NCBI GenBank assembly: GCA_964504985.1
Contig: CAZDFU010000003.1
Location: forward strand, 4,210-68,209
Length of the DNA: 64,000 nucleotides
Origin: CAZDFU01 sp964504985
GTDB lineage: Bacteria; Patescibacteriota; Microgenomatia; Daviesbacterales; UBA10151
Direction of reading: 5' to 3'
Position 1 is the stretch's first letter. Every line of letters starts with the position of its first letter. The notes beneath the pieces are model-generated. The model saw only the letters and a program-made list of their open reading frames with translations, ran no database searches and was not told the DNA's origin. A program made the position numbers and the translations under genes. Of this stretch, positions 50,282-59,197 are shown in pieces.

Positions 50282-53200
50282 ATGAAAAAAATATTTCAAA
50301 AACTAATATACATTTTTGCTGCAGCCTTAATTGTTTTTTACCAGGTTGCGCCTATTGGTTTCTCCCTCAGTACAGTTTTGGCAAAAGATGGCGAGGAAGA
50401 AGTTGCTTCTGAAAATAAAACTGATAACTCAGGTTCCAGTTCAAATGGAGATTCTCAGCCTGAAAGTAATTCATCCGGATCAGGTTCATCTGGGTCTGGT
50501 TCATCTGGCAGTTCTGGGTCTGGCAGCGGATCTTCCGAACCCGCTCCCCAACCTGCAACAACAGAACCTGTACCTGTTGCCACTAATAATGAAGCCGTTC
50601 AACAGGAAACTGCACCAGTAAATATTGTTCAAGAGCAAACCGCACCAGTTAATGCTGTGGAAGTACCGGAAATAATTGCTCCTGTGGTACCTGTAACAAA
50701 TGAGGTTGAGGATGTGAAAAACGGCGGGGTTATTAAAGATGCACCTGGTGATACAGTGAGGCCAACAGATCCAGTGGTAACAACAGAGGCTCAAGCAGGA
50801 GCTCTGGCCCCAGAGACTGCACCGCAAGATCCCATCCCTGCCCAGGCAGACACTTTAGTTGAACCTGTAGAACCCGCCGTAGAAACAGTTACTTCTGCAG
50901 TAAACACCATAACCGGGCCAGTAGAAACAAGCATTAATACAACATCTGTGAGCAGCCCAACAAGCATTGCTGGTGTAGTTGATCAGGTAAATGGTTTTCC
51001 GTCTGCTTATCAAGACAAATTAGGCATAGCTGTTATCCCCTGCCTTGATGGATCAGACCCTAATTGTGTCTTGCCAGGAGCAGGTGAAGAAGAAGGGTTT
51101 GATCCTTCCCAACCAACTGCTTTAGGTACTAACTTTCCATCAGAATTTTTCTACTGGATTGCAGAATCTGAACCATTAACTACTCCAAATGGAGGTAAAA
51201 CTTTTATCAGGACAGCTTTAGAAGGAGCCTTCCTGAATGAAGAACCAATCTCAACAGATCAGATGGTCTTTGGCAGAATCAGAGTAACAGGCACAGGTTT
51301 AGAACCAAACTCTACCTACATTGTCACCCATCCTTATGGAATTGATACTTACAAAACAAATGATGTAGGTATTATTGCAAGAGGAGAAGGAACAGAAGAT
51401 ATTGGTTGTGAGGTCAAGCCTTGTGACTTTACTAAAGCATTAGATAGCAGAATCTTTGATGGGTTCCTACAAATGTCTGAAGGTGCACCAGTTGGTTATC
51501 TCGGTGATGCAGCAACAGCAGCAGAAGTAACAGGAAGTCCTTTAGGCCAAAATTCTTATAGAATTGAAGGCCCAGGTTTACCATTAGGAGGTTTGTTTAC
51601 CAACCTTTTCACTGTAGCAGGTAAATTACTTTCTGGCCTTATTACCCCAATTTCTGTGGAAATCCCAGCTAACCAGCCAGCTCCTGTTAATGAGCAAAAT
51701 GGAGCGGCGGGTCCAATTGATGATTCAAATGGGTTTCCTGCATCTTACCAGGATCTTTTGGGTACAACTGTTATCCCCTGCCTTGATGGATCAGACCCTA
51801 ATTGTGTCTTGCCAGGAGCAGGTGAAGAAGAAGGGTTTGATCCTTCCCAACCAACTGCTTTAGGTACTAACTTTCCATCAGAATTTTTCTACTGGATTGC
51901 AGAATCTGAACCATTAACTACTCCAAATGGAGGTAAAACTTTTATCAGGACAGCTTTAGAAGGAGCCTTCCTGAATGAAGAACCAATCTCAACAGATCAG
52001 ATGGTCTTTGGCAGAATCAGAGTAACAGGCACAGGTTTAGAACCAAACTCTACCTACATTGTCACCCATCCTTATGGAATTGATACTTACAAAACAAATG
52101 ATGTAGGTATTATTGCAAGAGGAGAAGGAACAGAAGATATTGGTTGTGAGGTCAAGCCTTGTGACTTTACTAAAGCATTAGATAGCAGAATCTTCCAGAG
52201 TTTACTGGAATGGGATGTCCCTCTGCTTAATGGTTATCTGGGTGATGCTATAACTCCACACACTGTTATGGGAAGCCCAACAGGAAACAACTTCTTCAGA
52301 ATAGAAGGACCAGGATTGCCTATTGGGGGACTATTAACTAACCTCTTTACAGTAGCAGGAAAATTAGCAGGAGCTATAGGAGGGGTAGTTGATAATATTT
52401 TACCAACAGAAGAGCCTGTTATAGAGGAAGGAACAACTGCTGAGGAAGATATGGTAGAGCCAATTATGGATACAGACCCAGCAGATGAACTTATAGCAGA
52501 GGATCTACTTGTTGGAGGACCTACCGCTGAGGAGGGAACAGGAGAAGACCCAATTAATGAGGCTGAAGATACTCCTGATGCAGAAATTGAAACTCCTGTG
52601 GCAACTGAGGATACAGTTAATGAACCCGTGGGGGAGGTAGTAGTTTCCCCTGCTAATGAAGATGAGCAAGAAACAAATGAAGAAGAGCAAGAATCAGAAG
52701 AAACAGAAGAACCAGAAGCACCAGTTACTGTTATTCCTGGAAATGAAGATGAGGTAGAAGATAATAATGGGACTAATACTGAGGAAGAGGTTATTCAAGA
52801 AGAGATTATTCAAACAGTAGAAACTATCCTTGCAGATCCACTTGACCAGCTTCTTAACACAAACAGCCAGGAAGAAGCATCAGAGCAAGTAACTGCTTTT
52901 CTTCAACCAGCTATTGTTGAGGCAATAAATAACCAAGCAAACACAACTGAAGATAATACTGTTTTAGCAAGTAATAATTCCTCAGCTGCACAAACAAACA
53001 ACACCACATCTGAGTCTGCTGCCAGCTCAAATAATAATTCCAGCTCAGTATCAAATAATACTAGCAGTCAATCATCAAGCTCAGATAATAACCAATCATC
53101 TGGTTCAACTAACCAGTCATCTGGCGGGATTGAGGCAGGACAAAAAACTAGTGCAGAGGAGGCAAAAACTGGAGAAGAAAATAAAACTCAGGTATTGTCA

Positions 53201-53401
53201 GTACAAATTTCCCAAACCGCAGAAGATAACTCATCTGAGATTTTTGAACAAGCTGAACAGCCTGAGCAACCAGAACAATCAGATTCAAGTGAAGTAACCT
53301 CAGAAGAAAAAGAAGCAGGGAAAAATCCTATAGGCATAGTTTTAGCTCTAACCGGCTTAGCTATCGCAGGAGGGTTTTTCTCCAGACGCTTTATTGTCTA
53401 A
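50282..53401 (+). CDS. Large secreted surface protein with two duplicated domains
   Basis: A 1039-residue protein from the ATG at 50282 (AAAGGA 4 bp upstream); an in-frame ATG at 50267 would add five residues. A signal peptide (residues 1-35) is followed by a Ser/Gly then Pro/Thr/Val linker. Two copies of an about 200-residue domain follow, each with NGFPSAYQD or NGFPASYQD, VIPCLDGSDPNCVLPGAG, FFYWIAESEPLTTPNGGKTF and NSTYIVTHPYGIDTYKTND, with four Cys per copy. Then come an acidic Glu-rich linker, an Asn/Ser-rich linker, and a C-terminal hydrophobic helix with basic tail (LALTGLAIAGGFFSRRF), a membrane anchor without LPXTG. It is most likely displayed on the cell surface and controlled by a CRP/FNR operator. 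Confidence 0.85.
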   Translation: MKKIFQKLIYIFAAALIVFYQVAPIGFSLSTVLAKDGEEEVASENKTDNSGSSSNGDSQPESNSSGSGSSGSGSSGSSGSGSGSSEPAPQPATTEPVPVATNNEAVQQETAPVNIVQEQTAPVNAVEVPEIIAPVVPVTNEVEDVKNGGVIKDAPGDTVRPTDPVVTTEAQAGALAPETAPQDPIPAQADTLVEPVEPAVETVTSAVNTITGPVETSINTTSVSSPTSIAGVVDQVNGFPSAYQDKLGIAVIPCLDGSDPNCVLPGAGEEEGFDPSQPTALGTNFPSEFFYWIAESEPLTTPNGGKTFIRTALEGAFLNEEPISTDQMVFGRIRVTGTGLEPNSTYIVTHPYGIDTYKTNDVGIIARGEGTEDIGCEVKPCDFTKALDSRIFDGFLQMSEGAPVGYLGDAATAAEVTGSPLGQNSYRIEGPGLPLGGLFTNLFTVAGKLLSGLITPISVEIPANQPAPVNEQNGAAGPIDDSNGFPASYQDLLGTTVIPCLDGSDPNCVLPGAGEEEGFDPSQPTALGTNFPSEFFYWIAESEPLTTPNGGKTFIRTALEGAFLNEEPISTDQMVFGRIRVTGTGLEPNSTYIVTHPYGIDTYKTNDVGIIARGEGTEDIGCEVKPCDFTKALDSRIFQSLLEWDVPLLNGYLGDAITPHTVMGSPTGNNFFRIEGPGLPIGGLLTNLFTVAGKLAGAIGGVVDNILPTEEPVIEEGTTAEEDMVEPIMDTDPADELIAEDLLVGGPTAEEGTGEDPINEAEDTPDAEIETPVATEDTVNEPVGEVVVSPANEDEQETNEEEQESEETEEPEAPVTVIPGNEDEVEDNNGTNTEEEVIQEEIIQTVETILADPLDQLLNTNSQEEASEQVTAFLQPAIVEAINNQANTTEDNTVLASNNSSAAQTNNTTSESAASSNNNSSSVSNNTSSQSSSSDNNQSSGSTNQSSGGIEAGQKTSAEEAKTGEENKTQVLSVQISQTAEDNSSEIFEQAEQPEQPEQSDSSEVTSEEKEAGKNPIGIVLALTGLAIAGGFFSRRFIV
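51030..51456 (+). repeat. 427-bp exact direct repeat, copy 1
   Basis: Starts CTGTTATCCCCTGCCTTG and ends AGATAGCAGAATCTT. Read against 51768-52194 (offset 738 bp) I find no difference, while the flanking parts of the two domains differ clearly. Confidence 0.85.
51768..52194 (+). repeat. 427-bp exact direct repeat, copy 2
   Basis: Second copy of the repeat at 51030-51456 in the same gene and frame. The abrupt ends of identity suggest recent gene conversion or duplication. Confidence 0.85.
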
Positions 53402-53430
53402 GCAATAAGAAAGTAGATTGGTCTTTAAAA

Positions 53431-53460
53431 ACTCCTCCCGGGAAACGGGGGAGTTTTTTT
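53431..53460 (+). terminator. Strong intrinsic terminator
   Basis: ACTCCTCCCG and CGGGGGAGT form a long stem with a GAAA-type loop, followed by TTTTTTT and preceded by AAAA. It ends the surface-protein transcript and could also work in reverse. Confidence 0.85.
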
Positions 53461-53564
53461 GGTTAAATATTAGTTTTTCCCAATGGTAATCTGCTGGGAA
53501 TTTTGAATAGTTATGTTTTGTGAGGTTTAAAATTAAGAAGCCTTTAGGTATAATTAACAAATCA

Positions 53565-53648
53565 GCCGGGATGCTGGAATCGGTAGACAGGCTACCTTGA
53601 GGTGGTAGTGCCCGCAAGGGCGTGGAGGTTCAAGTCCTCTTCCCGGCA
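53565..53648 (+). tRNA. tRNA-Leu (anticodon GAG)
   Basis: 84 nt, class II. The acceptor stem GCCGGGA/TCCCGGC is perfect with discriminator A. The anticodon arm GCTACCTTGAGGTGGT gives GAG; the variable arm is TGCCCGCAAGGGCG and the T loop GGTTCAAGTCC. Its last 19 bp overlap, on the opposite strand, the end of the serine recombinase gene, suggesting that an element integrated here. Confidence 0.95.
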
Positions 53649-55156
53649 CACGAGCCGACCAAGTCGGTTTCAAATTGACGAATAGATTGATATATCGGGC
53701 TAATGTGGGTGTTGTCTAAGCTCTTATAGTCCCAAACCAGTCCGGAAGGGCTTATTGAACACATAAGCACACGAATCTGGCTAAGAGTAGACATTTGATA
53801 AGTTTGAGGAAGATTTGCAAACTTCTCTTTCATAAACTTCACAATTGATTCAAGGTTATATTTTGCGAGGAGTGCATCATCTTTGGTAACTTGAACAGCA
53901 GCAATTTGATCTTCAATTAGCTTATTCTGTTCTTTGAAGATTTCATCCGAAAATACCCCACTTAAATTCTTCTGAATAAGTGCTTGGCGCATTTCATAGA
54001 GTCTTTTTAGCTCACTATCTGCTTGCTCTTTTCTTTTTTGGAGTTGGGATACTCTTTGATAATAAATTCGTCTTAAAAGAGCTATAAAAGCATCCAGTGC
54101 TTGTTTGGTAGGAGTAATAGTGGATAAGAATTGTAAAGCAGCATTATTGAGCTTGTAAGCCTGTATTGAAGGCATTTTACAGCCATGCTGACATCGGTAA
54201 TAAGCATATCTAGCTTTTTTTCCTTTACTCCATCCGCCAGTTAAGGGTTGTTTACATATTCCACATATAACCAGCCTTCGTAGAGGGAATTCAGTATTGT
54301 CTTTATTTCTTCTTGCCACAGGAACATGGAGATTGGTATTTCTGCCGTCTATTACCGCTTGTACGCGATAAAACATCTCTTCAGTAACCATCGCCACATG
54401 TTGTCCTCTAACTTCCTCCGGATACCGTGTAGAAGTTAGTATGCCGATATAATATTTGTTTCTAAACATCACACTCAGAGCTTGTTTCCTGATTATGTTT
54501 TCCTTGCCTTTATATCTTTGGGTTACACCCCATTCATTCATCAACTCTGCCATTTCCTGAAGAGTTTTGGTACCAGTTGCCATTAATTTCCAAGCCTCAA
54601 CAACTTTATCCCAAGTTTTTGTATCTTTGACTATATAGCCACTTTCACTTTTATAGCCAAGTGGTGGTGTGCCACTGGTAAGTCCAGCTAAAAACCTAGC
54701 TCTTAGTCCATTTTTAGTACGTTCGCTTCTGATATCATTATCCATCTGAGCAAAACTGGCAAGCATAGTTTCTACAAACTTTTCTGTGGCACTGTTTCCA
54801 GTAGGTTCAGAAGTAGATAAAAGTGCTATCTGGTATTCAGTAAGCTTTTTCTTAATTGCCAAAAAGTCTCCAACCTGACGTGAAAGTCTATCTAATCGGT
54901 AAACAATCAACGCATCAATATTTTTCTTATTTCTCCTGCAAAACTCCATCATCTCAATAAGTACAGGTCTGCCAGTGATATTTTTGGCTGATCGGCCTTC
55001 TTCTTTGAAGACTTGGATAATCTCAAGCCCTTTACGTTCTGCTTCTTGAGCACAGATTCTCTCCTGAGTTTCCAAAGAGAAGTTATCTACTTGTTCTTCT
55101 GTTGAAACTCGAAGATAAACAATTGCTTTTCTAGATTCTGATTTAATTAATGCCAT
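53630..55156 (-). CDS. Large serine recombinase (site-specific integrase)
   Basis: A 508-residue large serine recombinase. The resolvase domain has YLRVSTEEQVDNFSLETQE with catalytic Ser18, YRLDRLSRQVGDFLAIKK and SFAQMDNDIRSERTKNG. The recombinase domain (GTPPLGYKSESGYIVKD) is followed by a Zn ribbon, CGICKQPLTGGW then YRCQHGC, and a coiled coil (LQKRKEQADSELKRLYEMRQ). It inserts and excises DNA through a Ser-DNA link. The gene ends inside the antisense of tRNA-Leu, marking one boundary of an integrated element. It starts 2 bp after a small gene with which it shares a strong, operator-bearing promoter. Confidence 0.95.
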   Translation of the reverse strand: MALIKSESRKAIVYLRVSTEEQVDNFSLETQERICAQEAERKGLEIIQVFKEEGRSAKNITGRPVLIEMMEFCRRNKKNIDALIVYRLDRLSRQVGDFLAIKKKLTEYQIALLSTSEPTGNSATEKFVETMLASFAQMDNDIRSERTKNGLRARFLAGLTSGTPPLGYKSESGYIVKDTKTWDKVVEAWKLMATGTKTLQEMAELMNEWGVTQRYKGKENIIRKQALSVMFRNKYYIGILTSTRYPEEVRGQHVAMVTEEMFYRVQAVIDGRNTNLHVPVARRNKDNTEFPLRRLVICGICKQPLTGGWSKGKKARYAYYRCQHGCKMPSIQAYKLNNAALQFLSTITPTKQALDAFIALLRRIYYQRVSQLQKRKEQADSELKRLYEMRQALIQKNLSGVFSDEIFKEQNKLIEDQIAAVQVTKDDALLAKYNLESIVKFMKEKFANLPQTYQMSTLSQIRVLMCSISPSGLVWDYKSLDNTHISPIYQSIRQFETDLVGSCAGKRT

Positions 55157-55158
55157 AT

Positions 55159-55494
55159 TTATCCTTCATGCAAAACTTCTTTTAATGTCATGCCACCAAA
55201 TACATCTCTTTCAAACTCATCAAGCCAGTTATTAGCTAAAAATTGAAACTCTGCGACTACACATTCAATTTGCTCATCAGATAATGTGTTAGCAGTTTCA
55301 CCAAGTATTCTTCTGGTTTTGAGAATACTTGCTTCTTCTGTTTGGGTTGGAAGAATAGAGTTAAGAGCACTTTCTAGCGAGGCAAGAGGATTAGTATTAA
55401 TAGGCTCTGGAGAGACAATATTAGAATTAACTGTAGGAGTAGTTTGAAATCTAGTTTCGAGTGTAGGATAAAGTGGTAATCGTTGTGGTTCCAT
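55159..55494 (-). CDS. Small protein co-transcribed with the recombinase
   Basis: A 111-residue soluble protein. The N-terminal half is polar (PLYPTLETRFQTTPTVNSNI) and probably disordered; the C-terminal half is helical and acidic (LSDEQIECVVAEFQFLANNW, LDEFERDVFGGMTLKEVLHE). It is 2 bp upstream of the recombinase and behind the same promoter, so it could be a recombination directionality factor or other helper, but no HTH is visible. Family unknown. Confidence 0.65.
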   Translation of the reverse strand: MEPQRLPLYPTLETRFQTTPTVNSNIVSPEPINTNPLASLESALNSILPTQTEEASILKTRRILGETANTLSDEQIECVVAEFQFLANNWLDEFERDVFGGMTLKEVLHEG

Positions 55495-55522
55495 AGTGTG
55501 TTCAATAGGTCTTCTTGAGTAC

Positions 55523-55552
55523 AGTATATATCTCGATCGAGATAGTTGTCAA
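55523..55552 (-). promoter_or_regulatory. Recombinase promoter with internal operator palindrome
   Basis: On the minus strand TTGACA (55552-55547) and TATACT (55528-55523) are separated by 18 bp, which contain the perfect 16-bp palindrome TATCTCGATCGAGATA (55544-55529). A protein bound there would block RNA polymerase. ACTATCTCGAT recurs at 59198-59208 beside the -10 box of the XRE regulator gene. Confidence 0.75.
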
Positions 55553-55568
55553 GAGGCAATTTAAGTAG

Positions 55569-55592
55569 AAAAAAGTCCCTACGCGTGGGGAC
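55569..55592 (-). terminator. Minus-strand intrinsic terminator upstream of the recombinase operon
   Basis: GTCCC and GGGAC (55592-55575 on the minus strand) enclose an 8-nt loop, followed by TTTTTT. It would stop transcription coming from the right before it reaches the recombinase promoter. Confidence 0.65.
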
Positions 55593-55620
55593 AAAATGTG
55601 TAAACGCGTTTATACATTTT
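55593..55620. promoter_or_regulatory. 28-bp near-perfect palindrome
   Basis: AAAATGTGTAAACG and CGTTTATACATTTT match as inverted halves with one mismatched pair, centred on TAAACGCGTTTA. The length and symmetry suit a dimeric regulator or recombinase site. It is 50 bp upstream of the recombinase promoter. Confidence 0.5.
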
Positions 55621-55709
55621 TAAGGCTATTTTGAGCCTAATTCTTCAAAAAACACAGACTCTTTATACTTATATAAATATAAGGGGGTGTAATATAATCT
55701 AAAACAAAG

Positions 55710-55952
55710 ATGTATAACCCTAACCTCTACCCAAGTTCCAATCCTCTGCTCAACCTATTAACTATTAACCTATCTAACATGAAAACATTACCACCAATTA
55801 CTAAAACCCAAAAACAAATAATCTTATTTCTCTATAAATTCCGCTTTTCTACAGTAACCCCACTACAAAAACTTTCAAAGATTTCTCGCTTTTTTTTAAC
55901 TACTCAAGATGCTATTAAATTTAGTAACGGGAAAACAAATCAATTGTCTTAA
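55710..55952 (+). pseudogene. Truncated HTH-like protein fragment
   Basis: An 80-residue frame. Residues 30-56 (ITKTQKQIILFLYKFRFSTV, then TPLQKLSK) look like the start of the winged-helix domain of replication-relaxation-type proteins common on mobile elements, but the frame diverges afterwards and ends early. I take it as a broken gene of the integrated element; a real short protein is possible. Confidence 0.4.
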
Positions 55953-56019
55953 TACACATTATGCCTATTCATAATTCAAATCATATCTCAGTGCTTAGAA
56001 TCTTTGATATACTTCTAGC

Positions 56020-56526
56020 ATGAGTAATATTGAAATAACAACTCTTTCATCTGAAAATTGGGAAGAATACAAAAATCTTAGGTTAACGGCTCTTAAAGAA
56101 AATCCAGAGGCTTTCGGTTTATTGTATGAAGAAGCTAAAGAATACTCTAAAGATAAATGGTTAGACCCTCTTGTAGAAGCAGAAAATGAGGAAAAATAAA
56201 TGGATACTTTTTGCAAAGTTAAATGGAAAACTAGTTGGAATGATTAGTGGAAGTGTAATAGATGGAGATACTGTTAAATTAGGTGAGGTATTTGTTGCTA
56301 CGGAGGCAAGAGGTATGGCTCTCGGAAAGAAACTTCTGGAAACTTTAATCAGTAAAATCACTAAATACCCTGAATTAAAAAAAGCTAAAGCAAAAGTGTT
56401 TACAACTCAAAAAGCAGCGTTAATCTATATGAAAGCTTTGGTTTTGAAACATCGGAGACAATTACAGAACACTGGCCAGATGGAAGAACTCATGAAACGT
56501 TTATAATGTATAAATCTTTACAATAG
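56020..56526 (+). pseudogene. GNAT acetyltransferase, broken by two frameshifts
   Basis: Three frames together encode one GNAT N-acetyltransferase. Frame 1 from the ATG at 56020 (NWEEYKNLRLTALKENPEAF) stops at 56197. Frame 2 continues (KWILFAKLNGKLVGMISGSV, then the acetyl-CoA loop VATEARGMALGKKLL). Near 56425 a 2-nt change (TATAT) shifts to frame 3, which restores the usual end: YESFGFETSETITEHWPDGR, then THETFIMYKSLQ and TAG at 56524-56526. A one-base insertion near the A-rich 56191-56200 and a two-base insertion near 56425 explain it. Sequencing error is possible but would have to occur twice. Confidence 0.75.
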
Positions 56527-56649
56527 AGAGGAAAATCAAATATTTGGCAGAAGATAGAGTAATTTTAAAAATTAGCAATTACTTAAACCTTTTCTATTTA
56601 TGGTAAATTTTGCCCATGACTCATTCTGCTTATCTTCCCTTCTAAGTAA

Positions 56650-58734
56650 TTAGATTTTTTTATAATATTCTTCAACTCTTTTTGCTATTTCAGTTAAAGG
56701 TAAGCCATTCTCTTTCCCATGTGTTTCTAATTCAGGATCAGTTGGTTCAAATATCCATGATTGAAAGCCTATCATGCCGGGATTATTTTGCGTGTTTTGG
56801 CCTTTATCGTCAATAATCGGTACATCAAAAAGTTTTTTGAAAATGGGAGCAATTCGTTTACCTGAGGCGATATCAAAAGGTTCAAAATCATCATCATTAA
56901 ATTCCCTCTCATGTTCCAAACTATAATCTACAAAATCAGCTACAACTTGCGCAATAATATCTTCTTTTTGCTTATAATCATGTTCACCTCCTGCGATAAG
57001 GTAATTTTGCTGTGCCATTAAAACAATGTCATCCTGCCATAAACCAAAATCAGTTAGATATTTCTGTATGCGATCTCTTGCAGTTGCATCTGTACAGATA
57101 ACAACAGTACCTACTTTACGTAACCTATCTAGAAGCTCTTTCGCTTCAGGATTTGGAACTTTCGGCCCATCGTTGTTTATAAGAACATTATTTAGATCAA
57201 CCACAATAGGTTTAGGAATTGTGCGTAATAACTCTAAGGCTTTTTTATCCCAAGCAAAGCCCCTCTTTTCAAAATAACCATTCAATTCAGCGATAGTACC
57301 TTTCAAGTTCTCCTGCTCTGAAGCTTCTTGTTGAGATTCAGCAGGTTTCTCTAAATAAGCCCTAGCAAGTAGCCCGTCTGATACGACACGGAGCGCAGTA
57401 TCCTTACCGCCCTCTGTTACTGCCTTCCGTATTCGATCGATATCAGATTCTCTAAAAGAGGCCATGCCAATATGCTGATTTATGATTTCGTATAATTCTG
57501 GTCTCGCATTCCATAGCATGTCCGCGTGTGCAGAATTAGGCATGATAGCTGAATGAGTAAGTTGAACATCGGACCCCTCTATAAAAGCACCTAAAAAATT
57601 TTCTGGAGGATGAGCATCCTTGGTCAGTACCCCAAGGTATATACCAACTGTTCTTTCGGGGGTTTGTGGAACAAGAGTGATTGGTTCTCTTCTATAAAGG
57701 GCGTTTTGGTGTCCATAAGATGTCTTATGCCAGGTCTGGAAAGTTTCATCATGTTTTGTAAAAAAACGAACTTTCCTTGTAGCATCAAAAACACCGTTAA
57801 CGATGGCCGATTGAGCGAGTAGTTCTGGAGCAGTGTTTGTCTCCCGCTCTTCTTGATCTATAGTTGTTGGTATTTTACTCGATATTTGTTTCGGTGAAGG
57901 ACGTACCTGTACTAGATTATAGAAGCTAGGAATGTTCGGGTCAAAGATCAGCTCTAATTGAACACCAAAATCAATCCCTGTTTTTTTAATAGCAGCAAAT
58001 AAATCAACAACAAAGGGATTTGCTGCCAAGTCGTTATATCCGAGAAGAGATTTATGAAAGCTTCTGGTGGGAATAATTGGTTCGCCAGTTTCTGCATCCC
58101 AAGCTCCTACACCAGCTTCCGCATCCTCTGTAGCGGATGTAAACGCTCTCCCGCGCTCATTGCCAGAAGCTACTCTGGCAACCACCTTTCCTTCTAATGA
58201 ACTATAACCGATGTCTATTACTAAGCCTATCCCTTTAAGTGCATTCTGCACAACAAATGGTATTTCTGGTAATTCGCTACGTTTTTGCGCATCTTCAAAC
58301 TTTCTTCGTGTGTCGTAATCAGTTAAGTTAAAGCTTCTAAATGTACCACTTTGACCATCAAGCCAATCTTCAGTAAGAGAAGAGCTGCGAAACATTGCGT
58401 TAGGATGAGCGGCAGGATGGACAGATTTAACATCTTTGACTATAGACCACCCGGGCACATCAAGCCCTACACCTGACGAAGATCGTCGAAAATTTTCACT
58501 AATCATCTTGCAAACTACTAACCCAAAAGCTTTCCCCCCTCCGTTGCGTAACGTATTTTCAAGACCTTCTTTAGTGTGTGGATATCGGGCAAGTCGAGTA
58601 GTAAAAGCATCGAGGTTTGCTTGCGTATACTGCCATCTATCCAAAGCAAACTCTGGCTTTTCTGAGTTTTCTGATTCGTGCCTGACAGCGTATTGCTCTG
58701 GTGTGGTTGCTGGTTGTGGTTCATTCATACTCAA
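56650..58734 (-). CDS. PPDK_N/ATP-grasp-like and HAD-like fusion protein
   Basis: A 694-residue protein. Residues about 60-285 resemble the N-terminal nucleotide-binding half of PEP synthase/PPDK: NAMFRSSSLTEDWLDGQSGT matches the RSSA-x-ED-x-x-x-SFAG signature, and FGVQLELIFD followed by YNLVQVRPSP matches the closing strand ending in Q-x-RP. Residues 290-490 are not recognised. From about 506, PKPIVVDLNNVLINNDGPKV and VGTVVICTDATARDRIQKYL follow the HAD phosphatase layout (Asp nucleophile motif with Asn in place of the second Asp, then a T/D motif), with a late VPIIDDKG possibly supplying metal-binding acids. The phosphohistidine domain of PEP synthase is not seen. Substrate unknown. It lies inside the tRNA-Leu-linked element. 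Confidence 0.65.
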   Translation of the reverse strand: MSMNEPQPATTPEQYAVRHESENSEKPEFALDRWQYTQANLDAFTTRLARYPHTKEGLENTLRNGGGKAFGLVVCKMISENFRRSSSGVGLDVPGWSIVKDVKSVHPAAHPNAMFRSSSLTEDWLDGQSGTFRSFNLTDYDTRRKFEDAQKRSELPEIPFVVQNALKGIGLVIDIGYSSLEGKVVARVASGNERGRAFTSATEDAEAGVGAWDAETGEPIIPTRSFHKSLLGYNDLAANPFVVDLFAAIKKTGIDFGVQLELIFDPNIPSFYNLVQVRPSPKQISSKIPTTIDQEERETNTAPELLAQSAIVNGVFDATRKVRFFTKHDETFQTWHKTSYGHQNALYRREPITLVPQTPERTVGIYLGVLTKDAHPPENFLGAFIEGSDVQLTHSAIMPNSAHADMLWNARPELYEIINQHIGMASFRESDIDRIRKAVTEGGKDTALRVVSDGLLARAYLEKPAESQQEASEQENLKGTIAELNGYFEKRGFAWDKKALELLRTIPKPIVVDLNNVLINNDGPKVPNPEAKELLDRLRKVGTVVICTDATARDRIQKYLTDFGLWQDDIVLMAQQNYLIAGGEHDYKQKEDIIAQVVADFVDYSLEHEREFNDDDFEPFDIASGKRIAPIFKKLFDVPIIDDKGQNTQNNPGMIGFQSWIFEPTDPELETHGKENGLPLTEIAKRVEEYYKKI

Positions 58735-58916
58735 TACACCTTTAATGATTATACAACACAGTTATAGGTTCTGCAGGAGTAGAGCTTCGGTTTTTTCAAG
58801 ATATACGCAGTCCTTGCTATTCCTGATAATAAAAATGATGTTTATAGTATTCCCTCACAACTTCATATATAATTCACATAGAAACTCAACAGGTGAAGTT
58901 TAGAGAAGAAAGGTCC

Positions 58917-59162
58917 TTAGTTTTTGGATCTGTTATTTAAGACTTCTGTGGCTACTTTTTGCATTTCAGTTACCAAAGATTCAATATATTCTTGGTTATT
59001 TATCTTTTCTGGTGTATATTTTGCAACATTTTCTTTAACAATTTCCGTAGTTTTGATGCGATCTGAAACTACTGCATGTAAAGTCTCGCTGTTTAACGAT
59101 TCACATAATTCTTTGCAGAATTGATAGTTCGGGTTTGATTGCAAATCATCTGGTACACTCAT
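58917..59162 (-). CDS. Small acidic helical protein, unknown
   Basis: An 81-residue soluble protein, mostly helical, with two Cys in NYQFCKELCESLN and an acidic/polar end. It is divergent from the XRE regulator gene with 67 bp between starts, so it could share regulation with it through the operator-like site at 59198-59213. No family recognised. Confidence 0.55.
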   Translation of the reverse strand: MSVPDDLQSNPNYQFCKELCESLNSETLHAVVSDRIKTTEIVKENVAKYTPEKINNQEYIESLVTEMQKVATEVLNNRSKN

Positions 59163-59197
59163 GAGGCAATTCTAGCAAAGTCAGACTGTGAGCGCAA

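Noticed and set aside
50282..53401. LPXTG-type sortase substrate
   Set aside because: The C-terminal hydrophobic helix and basic tail are present, but no LPXTG-like motif precedes them.
53357..53617. An 86-codon minus-strand frame
   Set aside because: It spans a strong terminator and tRNA-Leu(GAG).
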